Below the pieces are notes generated by a model. The model ran no database searches, had not been told where the DNA came from, and worked only from the letters and a program-made list of their open reading frames with translations. A DNA stretch of 64,000 nucleotides, taken from contig NZ_JAOASI010000046.1 of assembly GCF_025210165.1 (NCBI RefSeq), forward strand, positions 62,001 through 126,000, given 5' to 3'. Numbering within the stretch: position 1 is the first letter of the stretch; each line of letters starts with the position of its first letter. This document shows, one piece after another, positions 9,088-18,210 of this stretch. Source of the DNA: Tepidibacter sp. (GTDB lineage: Bacteria; Bacillota; Clostridia; Peptostreptococcales; Peptostreptococcaceae). The translations under genes were made by a program, and so were the position numbers.

Positions 9088-10596
9088 TTGAAAAAGAATA
9101 TAATTTTAATTTCAGGATCTATTTTAATAGTATTCTTAGCAGGTATTATTTTATGGAGTCATTCTCTTAAAAATGATGATAAGATATATGAAAATGTATC
9201 TATAAATGATGTTTATGTAGGAGGATTATCAAAAGAAGAAGCTAGAAGTTTATTAAGTTCAACTTATAATAAAAAATCTATAAAGCTTATACATAATAAT
9301 CAGGCTTTTGATTTGAATTTTAATGATATAGGATTAAATTTTAAGACTGAACAAGCTATTGAATTAGCGTATGAGGTTGGAAGAAATAAAAACTTTATAT
9401 ATAATATGAAGACTTTAATCGATATTAAAAGAAATCATCAAATAACTGTAACACTTAAAATGGAGTATGATGACCAAAAGCTTGATGATGGTTTAAATAA
9501 AATAGCTAATAAAATAGATAAAGAACCACAAAATGCCAAAATAGATATAAAAAATCATGTTATAAATATAACACCAGAAACTAATGGTTATATAATAGAT
9601 AAAGAAAAATTAAAAGAAACTTTACTTCATAATATACAAAATAATAACTATTCAGATATAAGTATATCAGGAAAAGAAATACATGCTCAGGTAACTAAAG
9701 AATATTTATCTAAAATAAATACTTTGTTAGGAGAATTTTCAACAAAATTTAATGCAGGAAATTATAACAGAAGTTACAATCTTAAGCTTGCAGCTCAAAA
9801 AGTCAATGGAGTCTTATTAAATCCAGGAGAAGAATTTTCATTTAACGATACTACAGGTAAAAGAGGTATAGCTCAAGGTTTTAAGATGGCTCCGATTATA
9901 GTACAAGGACAGCTACAAGAGGGGGTAGCTGGTGGAGTATGTCAGGTATCATCTACATTATACAATGCAGCTCTTTATTCTGGACTTACTATAACAGATA
10001 GAAGAAATCATACAATACCATCATCTTATGTAACAAAGGGAAGAGATGCAACTCTAGTGTTTGGAAGCACAGATTTTAAATTTAAGAATTATTATAAAAA
10101 TCCTATATATATAGAAAATATAATTGTTTCAAATATGGTGATATCAAGAGTTTATGGAAATTCAAGTGATAAAAGAAATATAGGTATAACTACTACTGTT
10201 ACAAAGAAAATACCAAGACAAGTTGAGGTTAAAGAAGACCCGAATTTAGCATTAGGAAAAGAACGAATAGATGATAAAGGAAGGGATGGTTATAAGGTAG
10301 ATACATATAGAATCTACTATGAAAATGGAAAGGTAGCAAAAAAAGAACTTATATCTAAGAGTTACTACCCTCCGAGAAAAAAAGTTGTATATAAAGGTGC
10401 CAAGAAGATAAGTCAAACTAATAATACACAAGATGTAAAAGAGGAAGAGTCTATTCCAACTAATAATGTGGATACTCAAATAGATACAAATCCAGGTGAT
10501 GTAAACCAAAGTCAAAATACAGATAATACAAATCAAAATACAGAAGAGATAGATCAAAATACTGACGATAATTTAGATGATTTGATATTTGACTAA
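9088..10596 (+). CDS. VanW family protein, membrane-anchored cell-wall protein
   Basis: One N-terminal hydrophobic segment (about residues 5-24) acts as anchor or signal; the rest is probably outside the membrane. A YoaR-like putative peptidoglycan-binding region (about 40-205) is followed by the VanW domain, with NPGEEFSFNDTTGKRG and GGVCQVSSTLYNAALYSGL. The last 70 residues are low-complexity, rich in Asn, Gln, Thr and Asp. The function of VanW is not settled; cell-wall association is inferred. Start is TTG after GGGAGGAAG. Confidence 0.87.
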   Translation: MKKNIILISGSILIVFLAGIILWSHSLKNDDKIYENVSINDVYVGGLSKEEARSLLSSTYNKKSIKLIHNNQAFDLNFNDIGLNFKTEQAIELAYEVGRNKNFIYNMKTLIDIKRNHQITVTLKMEYDDQKLDDGLNKIANKIDKEPQNAKIDIKNHVINITPETNGYIIDKEKLKETLLHNIQNNNYSDISISGKEIHAQVTKEYLSKINTLLGEFSTKFNAGNYNRSYNLKLAAQKVNGVLLNPGEEFSFNDTTGKRGIAQGFKMAPIIVQGQLQEGVAGGVCQVSSTLYNAALYSGLTITDRRNHTIPSSYVTKGRDATLVFGSTDFKFKNYYKNPIYIENIIVSNMVISRVYGNSSDKRNIGITTTVTKKIPRQVEVKEDPNLALGKERIDDKGRDGYKVDTYRIYYENGKVAKKELISKSYYPPRKKVVYKGAKKISQTNNTQDVKEEESIPTNNVDTQIDTNPGDVNQSQNTDNTNQNTEEIDQNTDDNLDDLIFD

Positions 10597-10632
10597 AAAA
10601 TAGGATTTTATAATTAAACATGCTTTGACGAT

Positions 10633-10672
10633 ATAGACTATAGGTAGTAGAATAGACCTATAGTCTATTTTT
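10633..10672 (+). terminator. Intrinsic terminator after the VanW gene
   Basis: A 13-bp perfect stem (ATAGACTATAGGT with its complement), an AT-rich loop and TTTTT follow the gene. Confidence 0.85.
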
Positions 10673-10690
10673 AAGAAGAGGTGGAATTAA

Positions 10691-11536
10691 TTGGATAGAG
10701 AATTATATGACAAAAAAGTAAAGTGCCCTATATGTAAAAATGAGTTCACTACAAAAAAAGTAAAGAGTTCTGCTCTTAGAATAGATAAAAGAGACACCGA
10801 TTTGTATGTTCATTATAAAACTGTAAATCCATACTTCTATTCAGTATGGGTATGTTCTAAATGTGGATATGCGGCTTTGGAGAGTAAATTTAATAGTATA
10901 AAGAAGTATCACCATTCTTTAATAAAAGAAAATATAACAAGCATTTGGAATCCAAAAGATTACGGAAATAAAAGAAATGTAATCGAGGCTATACAAACTC
11001 ATAAATTGGCTATACATGAAGGAAATATACTTAATTGGGAGAACTCTTATATAGGAGGATTAGCCCTTAGATTATCTTGGTTGTATAAATTAAAAGGGGA
11101 GAAGGAGCTTGAAATTAAATTTCAGAAATATGCATTGACTATATTCGCTGATTGTTTTTCAAAAGAAACATTTCCTATGGCAGGAATTGACTCTGCAACT
11201 ATGTCATATTTAATAGGTGAATTGAACAGAAAATTTCAAAACTATGAAGAGTCTTTAAAATGGTTTCAAGCAGCTTTAAAGGACCCTAATATAAAAAGAA
11301 AGAGACTTTTAGAAAATATGGTTAGAAATCAATGGTCTACTGCTATAGAGGAACATAAAAAATTTAAACAATTAAATAGCGAAGATGAAAAATGCGGTGA
11401 AGAATCTGATAATGAAAGCAATAATATTGAAGAAAATGAAAAAAAACAAGAGGAGAGAACAGAGATTGAGCAAAATAGTGATGGTAACAGGGGGCGCAAG
11501 GTCAGGAAAAAGTTCTTTTTCAGAGGAGCTTTGTAA
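10691..11536 (+). CDS. DUF2225 domain-containing protein
   Basis: A 281-residue protein with zinc-ribbon-like pairs CPICKNEF (residues 12-19) and CSKCGYAAL (about 56-64), followed by a helical region that resembles TPR repeats (LALRLSWLYKLKGE, RKFQNYEESLKWFQAAL). This is the arrangement of the DUF2225 family, whose function is unknown. The tail is highly charged. The start is TTG, preceded by AGAGGTGG. The 3' end overlaps the start of cobU by about 70 nt in another frame. Confidence 0.85.
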   Translation: MDRELYDKKVKCPICKNEFTTKKVKSSALRIDKRDTDLYVHYKTVNPYFYSVWVCSKCGYAALESKFNSIKKYHHSLIKENITSIWNPKDYGNKRNVIEAIQTHKLAIHEGNILNWENSYIGGLALRLSWLYKLKGEKELEIKFQKYALTIFADCFSKETFPMAGIDSATMSYLIGELNRKFQNYEESLKWFQAALKDPNIKRKRLLENMVRNQWSTAIEEHKKFKQLNSEDEKCGEESDNESNNIEENEKKQEERTEIEQNSDGNRGRKVRKKFFFRGAL

Positions 11537-12026
11537 AGTAGAATCAAAAGAAGTAGCTTATATAGCTACTTCTATAGCTTTTGACGATGGAATGAAGGAT
11601 AGAATAAAAAAACATAAAGAATCAAGACCACAATATTGGAATACGTATGAAGCATACAAAGATATACATAATATAATAGATGATATAGAAAAAAAACATG
11701 ATACTGTTTTATTGGATTGTGTAACATTACTTGTAAATAATCTTATGTTTGATTTTGATGTAGATTGGGATAATATATCAAGAAAAAAAATTGATGTCAT
11801 AGAATATTATATAAATGAGCAAATTGAAAAATTAATAGACTCAATAAAAAATACGGATTTATATTTTGTATTTGTAACAAATGAGTTAGGAATGGGAATA
11901 GTTCCTGAGAACAGATTGTCTAGAATATATAGGGATATAGCAGGAAGAATTAATCAAAAGATAGCTACATTAAGTGATGAGGTATATTTAGTTGTAAGCT
12001 CTATACCTGTAAAGGTTAAGGGGTAA
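11466..12026 (+). CDS. cobU: Adenosylcobinamide kinase / adenosylcobinamide-phosphate guanylyltransferase
   Basis: CobU phosphorylates adenosylcobinamide and transfers GMP to it, forming the substrate for CobS in assembly of the cobalamin nucleotide loop. The P-loop GGARSGKSS lies at residues 9-17, with VLLDCVTLLVNNL in the middle and VTNELGMGIVPENRLSRIYRDIAGRIN, a family hallmark, near the end. The frame is open further upstream, but the TTG at 11466, preceded by AGGAGAG, gives the usual 186 residues. The gene starts inside the DUF2225 gene and is followed after 4 nt by cobS. Confidence 0.9.
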   Translation: MSKIVMVTGGARSGKSSFSEELCKVESKEVAYIATSIAFDDGMKDRIKKHKESRPQYWNTYEAYKDIHNIIDDIEKKHDTVLLDCVTLLVNNLMFDFDVDWDNISRKKIDVIEYYINEQIEKLIDSIKNTDLYFVFVTNELGMGIVPENRLSRIYRDIAGRINQKIATLSDEVYLVVSSIPVKVKG

Positions 12027-12030
12027 AACT

Positions 12031-12795
12031 ATGAACAGATTTTTAGGTATATTAACATTTTTGACTAGAATACCTGTTAAAGCCAATATAGAATTTGATG
12101 AAAATTTTAATAAAGGCATGATATATTTTCCTACAGTTGGACTTATATTAGGTATATTATATTTTTTAGTTACATATATTAGTACAGAATTATTTGATTC
12201 GTATATAGGAAGTATAATATTTGTGCTTTGTGGAGTTATATTGACTGGAGGACTTCATTTAGATGGTGTTGGAGATACATTTGATGGGATTTATAGCTAT
12301 AGAGATAAGGAAAGAATATTAGAGATTATGAAGGACTCAAGGCTTGGAACTAATGGGCTTTTGGCTATATTGTTTCTAGTGCTTTTAAAAATAGGGTTTA
12401 TATATAAATCTTTAGATATGAATATGTATTATACAACAATATTGATGCCTATATATGGAAGGTTATCTATAGCTTTTGCCTCGTATAAAAGCAAAAGTCC
12501 TAGAAAAAATGGTATGGGAAATGTATTTATAGGTAAAATAAATAAAAAACAAATAGCTATATGCTGTATTTTTACTATACTATATATTTTATTATTAAAT
12601 ATGTTTTTTGATTTTGGATTAAAACTAATGATTTATAATATAATATTTATGATTGTATTGTGGATTTTAATTAGAATTTACACTAAGTATATAACTAACA
12701 TAATAGGTGGAATAACAGGAGATATATTAGGTTGCATTTGTGAACTTACAGAGTTAATATATTTGCTGTTTATTTGTTTGGGGGTATATATTTGA
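12031..12795 (+). CDS. cobS: Adenosylcobinamide-GDP ribazoletransferase
   Basis: CobS joins adenosylcobinamide-GDP to alpha-ribazole at the membrane, completing cobalamin or its phosphate. The 254-residue protein is very hydrophobic, with about six membrane segments, and carries the signature GGLHLDGVGDTFDG followed by MKDSRLGTNGLLA. It sits in cobU-cobS-cobC, a compact set for nucleotide-loop assembly and cobinamide salvage; no ring-synthesis genes are in the window. Its TGA stop overlaps the TTG start of the next gene, which suggests translational coupling. Confidence 0.93.
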   Translation: MNRFLGILTFLTRIPVKANIEFDENFNKGMIYFPTVGLILGILYFLVTYISTELFDSYIGSIIFVLCGVILTGGLHLDGVGDTFDGIYSYRDKERILEIMKDSRLGTNGLLAILFLVLLKIGFIYKSLDMNMYYTTILMPIYGRLSIAFASYKSKSPRKNGMGNVFIGKINKKQIAICCIFTILYILLLNMFFDFGLKLMIYNIIFMIVLWILIRIYTKYITNIIGGITGDILGCICELTELIYLLFICLGVYI

Positions 12796-13397
12796 TAAAA
12801 TTTATATTCATAAGACATGGATTAACATTAGATAATGAAAGCATGAAGCTTTCTGGGTTTATAGACAGTAAATTAAGTGATACAGGTAAGAATCAAGTAA
12901 AGAAAACTAGTATAAGGCTAAAAGATGAAAAAATAGACTTGATATACTCAAGCCCTCTAAAGCGAGCGATAAATACTGCTAAAGAGATATCTAAAACAAA
13001 TAATATAGATATAAATATTTGTGACGAATTTAAAGAAATGAACTTTGGTGATTTTGAAGGGTTAACGTTTAAAGAGATAGAGTATAACCATAAAGAAGAA
13101 TATGAAAGATTAAAAAATGAATCTTTTAAATATAACTTTCCAAATGGGGAAAATATGATAGGATTTCACGACAGGATAGCTAAAAAAATAGATGATATAA
13201 TTAAAACTCAAGATGATAAAACTGTATTAATAGTATCACATGCTGGAGTTATAAGAGCTTGCTTATCCCACCTTATAAATAAAGATCATGCATTTCACTG
13301 GAATTTTAAAATAGATAATTGTAGTATGACTATAGTTGAGGTTGTTGATAATTTTTCAGTTATACACAATTTAAATAATACTGAACATTTGAGGTGA
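12792..13397 (+). CDS. cobC: Histidine phosphatase, probable alpha-ribazole phosphatase
   Basis: A phosphoglycerate-mutase-like phosphatase of 201 residues with the catalytic motif FIRHGLT at the N-terminus, IYSSPLKRAINTA, the acid region DFEGLTFKEIE, and VSHAGVIRAC with the second histidine. Position directly after cobU-cobS supports the role of dephosphorylating alpha-ribazole phosphate or adenosylcobalamin phosphate. The TTG at 12792 overlaps the cobS stop (TTGA) and has GGGGG upstream; longer in-frame forms begin without a proper site. The family alone would not fix the substrate. Confidence 0.85.
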   Translation: MIKFIFIRHGLTLDNESMKLSGFIDSKLSDTGKNQVKKTSIRLKDEKIDLIYSSPLKRAINTAKEISKTNNIDINICDEFKEMNFGDFEGLTFKEIEYNHKEEYERLKNESFKYNFPNGENMIGFHDRIAKKIDDIIKTQDDKTVLIVSHAGVIRACLSHLINKDHAFHWNFKIDNCSMTIVEVVDNFSVIHNLNNTEHLR

Positions 13398-13402
13398 TAA
13401 AA

Positions 13403-14224
13403 ATGAAATATAAATTAATAGTAACGGATATGGATGGAACACTCTTAAGTGACCATAAAGAAATTCCTAAAGAGAACAAGGAAGCTTTAAAAAAAGCAAA
13501 AAAAATTGGAATTAAGGTGGCAATAGCTACAGGAAGAATATATACATCTGCTAGATATTATTCAAACTTACTAGAACTAGATACTCCTATAATAGCTTGT
13601 AATGGAGCTATTATAAGAGAAGAGAAAACTAACAATACATTATATGAAAATACCATACATCAAGATGACTGTAAGAAAGTAGCTAATATATGTGAAAAAT
13701 TTGGTATGTACTATCATTTTTATAATGATAGTGGATTTTATTGTAAAGAACTTAAATATTCATCTCTTAAATACTCTAAATGGAATGAAACTCAAACAGA
13801 AGAGAATAGATTGAATATACAGATAATGGATGATCCTATAGAATATATAGAAAATACGGATAATATATTAAAATTTGTAGTAATTGATGATGATTTAGAT
13901 AAATTAAATAAAGTAAAAAATGAACTTAAAAAGATAGATAATATAGAGGTTAGCAAATCATGGCATAATAATATAGAGGTTATGAATAAAGGTGTAAGTA
14001 AAGGGGAAGCAGTTAAAAAACTTGCAGAGTATTTTGGAGTAAAGCAAGAAGAAATAATAACATTTGGAGACAATTTTAATGATCTGAGTATGATAGAATA
14101 TGCTGGAATGGGAGTAGCTATGGGAAATTCTGAAGATAAGGTAAAGAAACAGGCTAATTTCATAACAGATTCTAATGATAGAGGTGGAGTAGCTAAAGCC
14201 TTAAATGAACTATTGGATATATAA
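13403..14224 (+). CDS. Cof-type HAD-IIB family hydrolase
   Basis: A 273-residue HAD phosphatase. Motif I is VTDMDGTLL with the nucleophile Asp, motif II is AIATGR, motif III contains the lysine in SKGEAVKKLAEYFG, and motif IV is FGDNFNDLSMIEYAGMGVAMGNS. The C2B cap lies in the middle. Such enzymes dephosphorylate sugar phosphates, FMN or similar small molecules; the substrate here is unknown. The ATG at 13403 has GAGGTGAT upstream, and the site overlaps the cobC stop, so the gene belongs to the same transcript. Confidence 0.9.
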   Translation: MKYKLIVTDMDGTLLSDHKEIPKENKEALKKAKKIGIKVAIATGRIYTSARYYSNLLELDTPIIACNGAIIREEKTNNTLYENTIHQDDCKKVANICEKFGMYYHFYNDSGFYCKELKYSSLKYSKWNETQTEENRLNIQIMDDPIEYIENTDNILKFVVIDDDLDKLNKVKNELKKIDNIEVSKSWHNNIEVMNKGVSKGEAVKKLAEYFGVKQEEIITFGDNFNDLSMIEYAGMGVAMGNSEDKVKKQANFITDSNDRGGVAKALNELLDI

Positions 14225-14247
14225 TATTGAAGAAGGTTGTGAACGTA

Positions 14248-15402
14248 TTGAAAAAAGAAATTGTATCTATAATTGGGTGTAAAGAATATAATTATAGTTT
14301 AGTAAAAAAATCAATAGAACAATCCTTTGAAAATTTAGGAGGAATAGATAAATATATAAATAAAGATGATACGATTTTATTAAAATTAAACCTTTTAATG
14401 AAGAAAAAGCCAGAAGATGCAACTACTACACATCCTATATTTGCAAAAGCATTAGCACAAACTATTATAGAATACGGAGCTAAAGTTATCATAGGAGATA
14501 GCCCTGGAGGTCCTTTTAATGTTAATTTATTAAAAGGAGTATACAAGGCGTGTGGAATAGAAGAAATAGCAAAGGATGTAGGAGCAAAACTAAATTATAA
14601 CACAAATTCAGTAGAAATTAAGAATGAAAATGGATTAATATTGAAAAAAATAACTGCTATTGAAGTTTTAAATGAAGTGGATAAGGTTATATCGGTTTCA
14701 AAATTAAAGACACATGGAATGATGATGTTCACAGGAGCAGTTAAAAATATGTTTGGAGTAGTTGCAGGTCTTGAAAAAGCAGAGTATCATGTTAGAATGC
14801 CAGAAAATGTTGATTTTTCAAATGCTTTGGTTGATATATGTATGGCATCTAAGCCTATATTATCTTTTATGGATGGTATAGTTGGGATGCAAGGAGAAGG
14901 TCCTAGTGCAGGAGATGCAAGAGATATAGGAGTTGTTATAGCATCTACAAGCCCATATCATCTAGACGTAGTAGCAACTAATATTATTGGATTAAAGCCT
15001 GTTAAAGTTCCTACTATTCAAAGGTGTGTAGAAAGAAATCTATGCCTTGGAACCTTTGAAGATATAGAATTAAAAGGAGATAATATAGAAAATTTTAGAA
15101 TAGATGATTTTATAATTCCTGAGATAAGAAGCTTAGACTTATTAGATGGAAAATTACCAAAATTCTTAAGAGAAATACTAAATAATCTTTTACAGCCAAA
15201 ACCCATATTCATACATGACAAATGTGTAGGATGTAGAGATTGTGCAAATAATTGTCCTCCTAAGGTTATAGAAATGATAGATAACAGACCTATAGTGGAT
15301 TTAGATGGTTGTATAAGATGTTTTTGCTGCCAAGAATTATGTCCTGTGGAAGCTGTTGATATAAAAAGGCCGTTATTAATGAAACTATTAGCAAAGCTAT
15401 AG
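14248..15402 (+). CDS. DUF362 domain-containing protein with C-terminal 4Fe-4S ferredoxin domain
   Basis: The DUF362 part (about residues 1-300) contains the stretch VISVSKLKTHGMMMFTGAVKNMFG, the typical family signature, and MDGIVGMQGEGPSAGD. Two ferredoxin motifs follow at the C-terminus: CVGCRDCANNCPP and CIRCFCCQELCPVEA. The family is thought to act in redox chemistry of anaerobes, but no reaction is firmly known. Starts at TTG 14227 or 14248 are both possible; the second has AAGAAGG about 11 nt upstream and is used here. It follows the HAD gene almost without a gap. Confidence 0.87.
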   Translation: MKKEIVSIIGCKEYNYSLVKKSIEQSFENLGGIDKYINKDDTILLKLNLLMKKKPEDATTTHPIFAKALAQTIIEYGAKVIIGDSPGGPFNVNLLKGVYKACGIEEIAKDVGAKLNYNTNSVEIKNENGLILKKITAIEVLNEVDKVISVSKLKTHGMMMFTGAVKNMFGVVAGLEKAEYHVRMPENVDFSNALVDICMASKPILSFMDGIVGMQGEGPSAGDARDIGVVIASTSPYHLDVVATNIIGLKPVKVPTIQRCVERNLCLGTFEDIELKGDNIENFRIDDFIIPEIRSLDLLDGKLPKFLREILNNLLQPKPIFIHDKCVGCRDCANNCPPKVIEMIDNRPIVDLDGCIRCFCCQELCPVEAVDIKRPLLMKLLAKL

Positions 15403-15434
15403 AGTTGTTTTAAGGAAAAAATTAATATATAATT

Positions 15435-15480
15435 ATTCTGAATTAAGTTTCACTTTACAAAGTGGAACTTAATTTAGAAT
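15435..15480. repeat. Long near-perfect hairpin related to the repeat at 5964
   Basis: Two 22-nt arms (15435-15456 and 15459-15480) pair with two differences. The left arm holds CTGAATTAAGTTTCACTTT, the exact reverse complement of 5964-5982. It lies between the DUF362 gene and trmL and has no T-run, so it is more likely a repeat element or processing site than a simple terminator. Confidence 0.6.
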
Positions 15481-15511
15481 TAATATTAATATTGAGAATA
15501 GGAGAGTACGT

Positions 15512-15982
15512 ATGTCAATAAATATAGTTTTAGTAGAGCCTGAAATACCTCAAAATACAGGAAATATAATAAGAACATGTGCTGCAACTGGAGCAAAACT
15601 ACATTTAGTAAGACCTCTTGGTTTTTCTATGGATAATAAATATCTAAAAAGAGCAGGACTTGATTATTGGGATTTAGCAGATGTTCAATATTACGATAAT
15701 TTTGACGAACTTAAAGATAAAAATAAGAATGCAAAGTTTTTTTATGCAACGACAAAAACTAATCAAAATCATAGTGATGTAAAATATGAAAAAGGTTGTT
15801 TTATAGTATTTGGAAAAGAAACTAAAGGACTTCCTGTAGCGTTGTTGGATGACAATAAAGAAACGTGTATAAGAGTACCAATGAGAAATATAGAAAGAGC
15901 TAGATCATTAAATCTATCTAATTCTGTTGCTATAGTTGCATATGAAGCATTAAGACAAATTGGTTATCCAGACATGAGATAG
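15512..15982 (+). CDS. trmL: tRNA (cytidine(34)-2'-O)-methyltransferase
   Basis: A small SPOUT methyltransferase that modifies the wobble ribose of leucine tRNAs. The 156-residue length and the motifs fit TrmL: VLVEPEIPQNTGNIIRTCAATG at the start, PLGFSMDNKYLKRAGLDYW, FGKETKGLP, and the knot region ARSLNLSNSVAIVAYEALRQ that binds SAM. The ATG follows AGGAGAG. The DegV gene begins 10 nt after the stop, suggesting one transcript. Confidence 0.95.
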   Translation: MSINIVLVEPEIPQNTGNIIRTCAATGAKLHLVRPLGFSMDNKYLKRAGLDYWDLADVQYYDNFDELKDKNKNAKFFYATTKTNQNHSDVKYEKGCFIVFGKETKGLPVALLDDNKETCIRVPMRNIERARSLNLSNSVAIVAYEALRQIGYPDMR

Positions 15983-15992
15983 GAGGGGGAAT

Positions 15993-16835
15993 ATGGTAAA
16001 AATAGTTACAGATAGTGTATCTGATTTACCTAAAGAGTACATTGAAAAATATGATATAAAAGTTATGAATCTAAATATTATATTTGGAGAAAACACATAC
16101 AAGGATAGAGTAGATATAACTCCTAATGAAGTATTTGAGAGAATAAAAAACAATAATGAATTTCCTAAAACCAGTCAAATAACTCCTTTTGAATTTATAG
16201 AAACATTTGATGAAATAACTAAAAATTCCAATGAAGTATTAGCGATTTTAATGTCTTCTAAAATGAGTGGAACATATAATTCGGCTGTTATTGCAAAAAA
16301 TGAACTTTCTGATAGAAAAATAGAAGTTATGGATTCAAGAGGAATAACTTTAGGGTATGGTCTAATAGTAATACAAGCTGCTAAAATGGCTAAAGAGGGA
16401 AAGTCACTTGATGAAATAAAGACAAGAATACAACGAATGATAGCTAATATGGAGTATTTAATAGTATTTGATACATTAGAATATGCATATAAGGGTGGAA
16501 GGATAAGCAAAAGTCAGTACATTTTAGCTAACTTTTTAAATATAAAGCCTATAACTACAATGAAAGATGGAGAGTTAGTAGTAAAAGGTAAAGTCAGAGG
16601 AAGAAAAAAAGCTATAAAGTGGTTAACTGATTACATAAAAAGCAATAATATAGATATTAGTGATAAGGTTATAGGCATTAATCATGCAAATGATGTTGAT
16701 TATATGGAAAAGTTAAAAACGGATATAATTAATGAATTCAATCCAAAACAAATAATAGTTTCTGATGTAGGTTGTACTATAGCATCATATTCAGGACTAA
16801 ATGCTGTAGCTATTTACTTTGAAAGGGAGGCGTAA
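15993..16835 (+). CDS. DegV family fatty-acid-binding protein (first of two)
   Basis: A 280-residue DegV protein: VTDSVSDLPKEY at the N-terminus, FPKTSQITPFEF, SSKMSGTYNSA and VFDTLEYAYKGGRIS. DegV/FakB proteins bind a fatty acid and present it to the kinase FakA; no fakA gene is in the window. The second paralogue follows at once, with its ribosome site (GGGAGG) inside the last codons of this gene. Confidence 0.93.
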   Translation: MVKIVTDSVSDLPKEYIEKYDIKVMNLNIIFGENTYKDRVDITPNEVFERIKNNNEFPKTSQITPFEFIETFDEITKNSNEVLAILMSSKMSGTYNSAVIAKNELSDRKIEVMDSRGITLGYGLIVIQAAKMAKEGKSLDEIKTRIQRMIANMEYLIVFDTLEYAYKGGRISKSQYILANFLNIKPITTMKDGELVVKGKVRGRKKAIKWLTDYIKSNNIDISDKVIGINHANDVDYMEKLKTDIINEFNPKQIIVSDVGCTIASYSGLNAVAIYFEREA

Positions 16836-16836
16836 T

Positions 16837-17679
16837 ATGAGCATAAAAATAGTAGCAGATAGTTTGTCAGATTTACCCAAAGACTTGATAAAAAAATTTG
16901 ACATCGAAGTGCTCCCCCTTACAGTTATATTTGAAGATGTTGAATATAGAGACGGAATAGATATAACTAGTGAAGAATTTTATAAAAAACTTAAGGAAAG
17001 CTCAACAATACCTAAAACAAGTCAGGTTACACCAGAGCAATTTAGAGAAGCTTTCGAAAAGTATTTAAAAACATATGAGCATATAATTTATATAGCTTGT
17101 TCTTCTAGAGCAACTGGTACATATCAATCATCTGTTATAGCTAGAGACTTAATTGAAAAGGATAATATACATATATTTGATACTATGGCTTTGTCCTTTG
17201 GATGTGGTATTATGGTTTTAAAAGCAGCTCAAATGGCTAAGGAAGGAAAAAAAGTTCAAGAAATCTTATTAGAATTAGAAGATATGAAAAATAGAGTAGA
17301 TCATATATTTACAGTTGATACATTGGAATACCTTCAAAAAGGAGGAAGAATTTCATCAACTAAGGCAGCTATAGGAACTATATTAAATATAAAGCCGATA
17401 CTTACTGTTAAAGAAGGTCTTGTGTCTCAACTTGATCAAGTTAGAGGTAAGAAAAAAGTTATATCTAAGATGATAGAACTAGCTAAAAAAAGAAGCACTG
17501 ATATACAAAGTCAGGTTATAGGAATAGGTCATGCTGATAATGAAGAGTTGTTAAATGAATTCAAAAGAGTTATAAAAGAAGAGTTAAAACCTAAGGATAT
17601 AATAGTCACAAATATAGGAGCGGCCATAGGAACACATGCAGGTCCTGGAACTATAGCGATATTTTATATGAAAAAATAA
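16837..17679 (+). CDS. DegV family fatty-acid-binding protein (second of two)
   Basis: A second 280-residue DegV protein with the same layout: VADSLSDLPKDL, IPKTSQVTPEQF, CSSRATGTYQSS, DTLEYLQKGGRIS and a C-terminal GTHAGPGTIAIFY. It matches its neighbour in length and motif order, but sequence identity looks moderate, so the pair may bind different acyl chains, as FakB1 and FakB2 do in staphylococci. That assignment is inference. ATG at 16837 follows GGGAGGCGTA. A 25-bp hairpin downstream ends the operon. Confidence 0.93.
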   Translation: MSIKIVADSLSDLPKDLIKKFDIEVLPLTVIFEDVEYRDGIDITSEEFYKKLKESSTIPKTSQVTPEQFREAFEKYLKTYEHIIYIACSSRATGTYQSSVIARDLIEKDNIHIFDTMALSFGCGIMVLKAAQMAKEGKKVQEILLELEDMKNRVDHIFTVDTLEYLQKGGRISSTKAAIGTILNIKPILTVKEGLVSQLDQVRGKKKVISKMIELAKKRSTDIQSQVIGIGHADNEELLNEFKRVIKEELKPKDIIVTNIGAAIGTHAGPGTIAIFYMKK

Positions 17680-17698
17680 TTAGAGAAATATAAATTCA

Positions 17699-17754
17699 TA
17701 TTAGTATATAAAAAATACTTTCGTAAAAACGGAAGTATTTTTTATATACTAATA
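17699..17754. terminator. Strong hairpin terminator after the degV pair
   Basis: A 25-bp stem with one G-U pair and a short A-rich loop, with T-rich sequence in the right arm. It is symmetrical and could work on both strands. Confidence 0.8.
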
Positions 17755-18153
17755 TTTCTCAATTATAAAATTTTATAGATTAGGAGGTTTTATACATGGA
17801 TATAAATTCATGCTGTATAAATTTATAGTGTACGTCATGAAAAAAGAAAATAAAACAACAAAATTAACTATATTGAAAAATACATTTTTATTTGAAGGTT
17901 TTTATTTTAAATTATTGAATATTTATTATAATCAAAATTATAAAGTGCGGTTTTAAAAATTAAAAGAAAAATAGGTTTAATTAATACAAGTAAAGGGGGT
18001 GTTAAAAAAAAACAAACCACAACAGGATTATTTGTCGAATTGTAAATAAAAAGCATAAACAAGAGAAAAAAATCAAAAAATATTTAAAAAAGATAGAAAA
18101 ATAATCATGGTTACCAGCTGTCGAACGATTATAGAAAAAAATCAGTATTTCCA
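17755..18153. other. AT-rich intergenic stretch with two very short possible ORFs
   Basis: No standard gene is seen in about 400 nt between the degV terminator and the glycine-riboswitch promoter. A TAGGAGG site at 17781-17787 is followed 8 nt later by an ATG whose frame encodes only MDINSCCINL (17796-17828). A GTG frame at 17999-18049 could encode 16 residues, but its AAAGGGGG directly abuts the start. Either could be a leader peptide or chance. I see no tRNA, repeat or mobile element. Confidence 0.3.
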
Positions 18154-18182
18154 TTGATAAAATTATAACTTTTATTTATAAT
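18154..18182 (+). promoter_or_regulatory. Sigma-A-type promoter of the glycine riboswitch-grd operon
   Basis: TTGATA at 18154-18159 and TATAAT at 18177-18182 are separated by 17 nt. Transcription would start about 20 nt before the aptamer. Confidence 0.75.
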
Positions 18183-18210
18183 ATACTTAAGAAATATAAA
18201 AAAATTAAAT

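Noticed and set aside
10252..10557. 101-residue hydrophobic frame on the minus strand
   Set aside because: It is the shadow of the Asn/Lys-rich VanW tail, with no ribosome site.
15018..15221. Minus-strand frame inside the DUF362 gene
   Set aside because: Its codon use and composition are those of a shadow of the coding strand, and no family features are visible.
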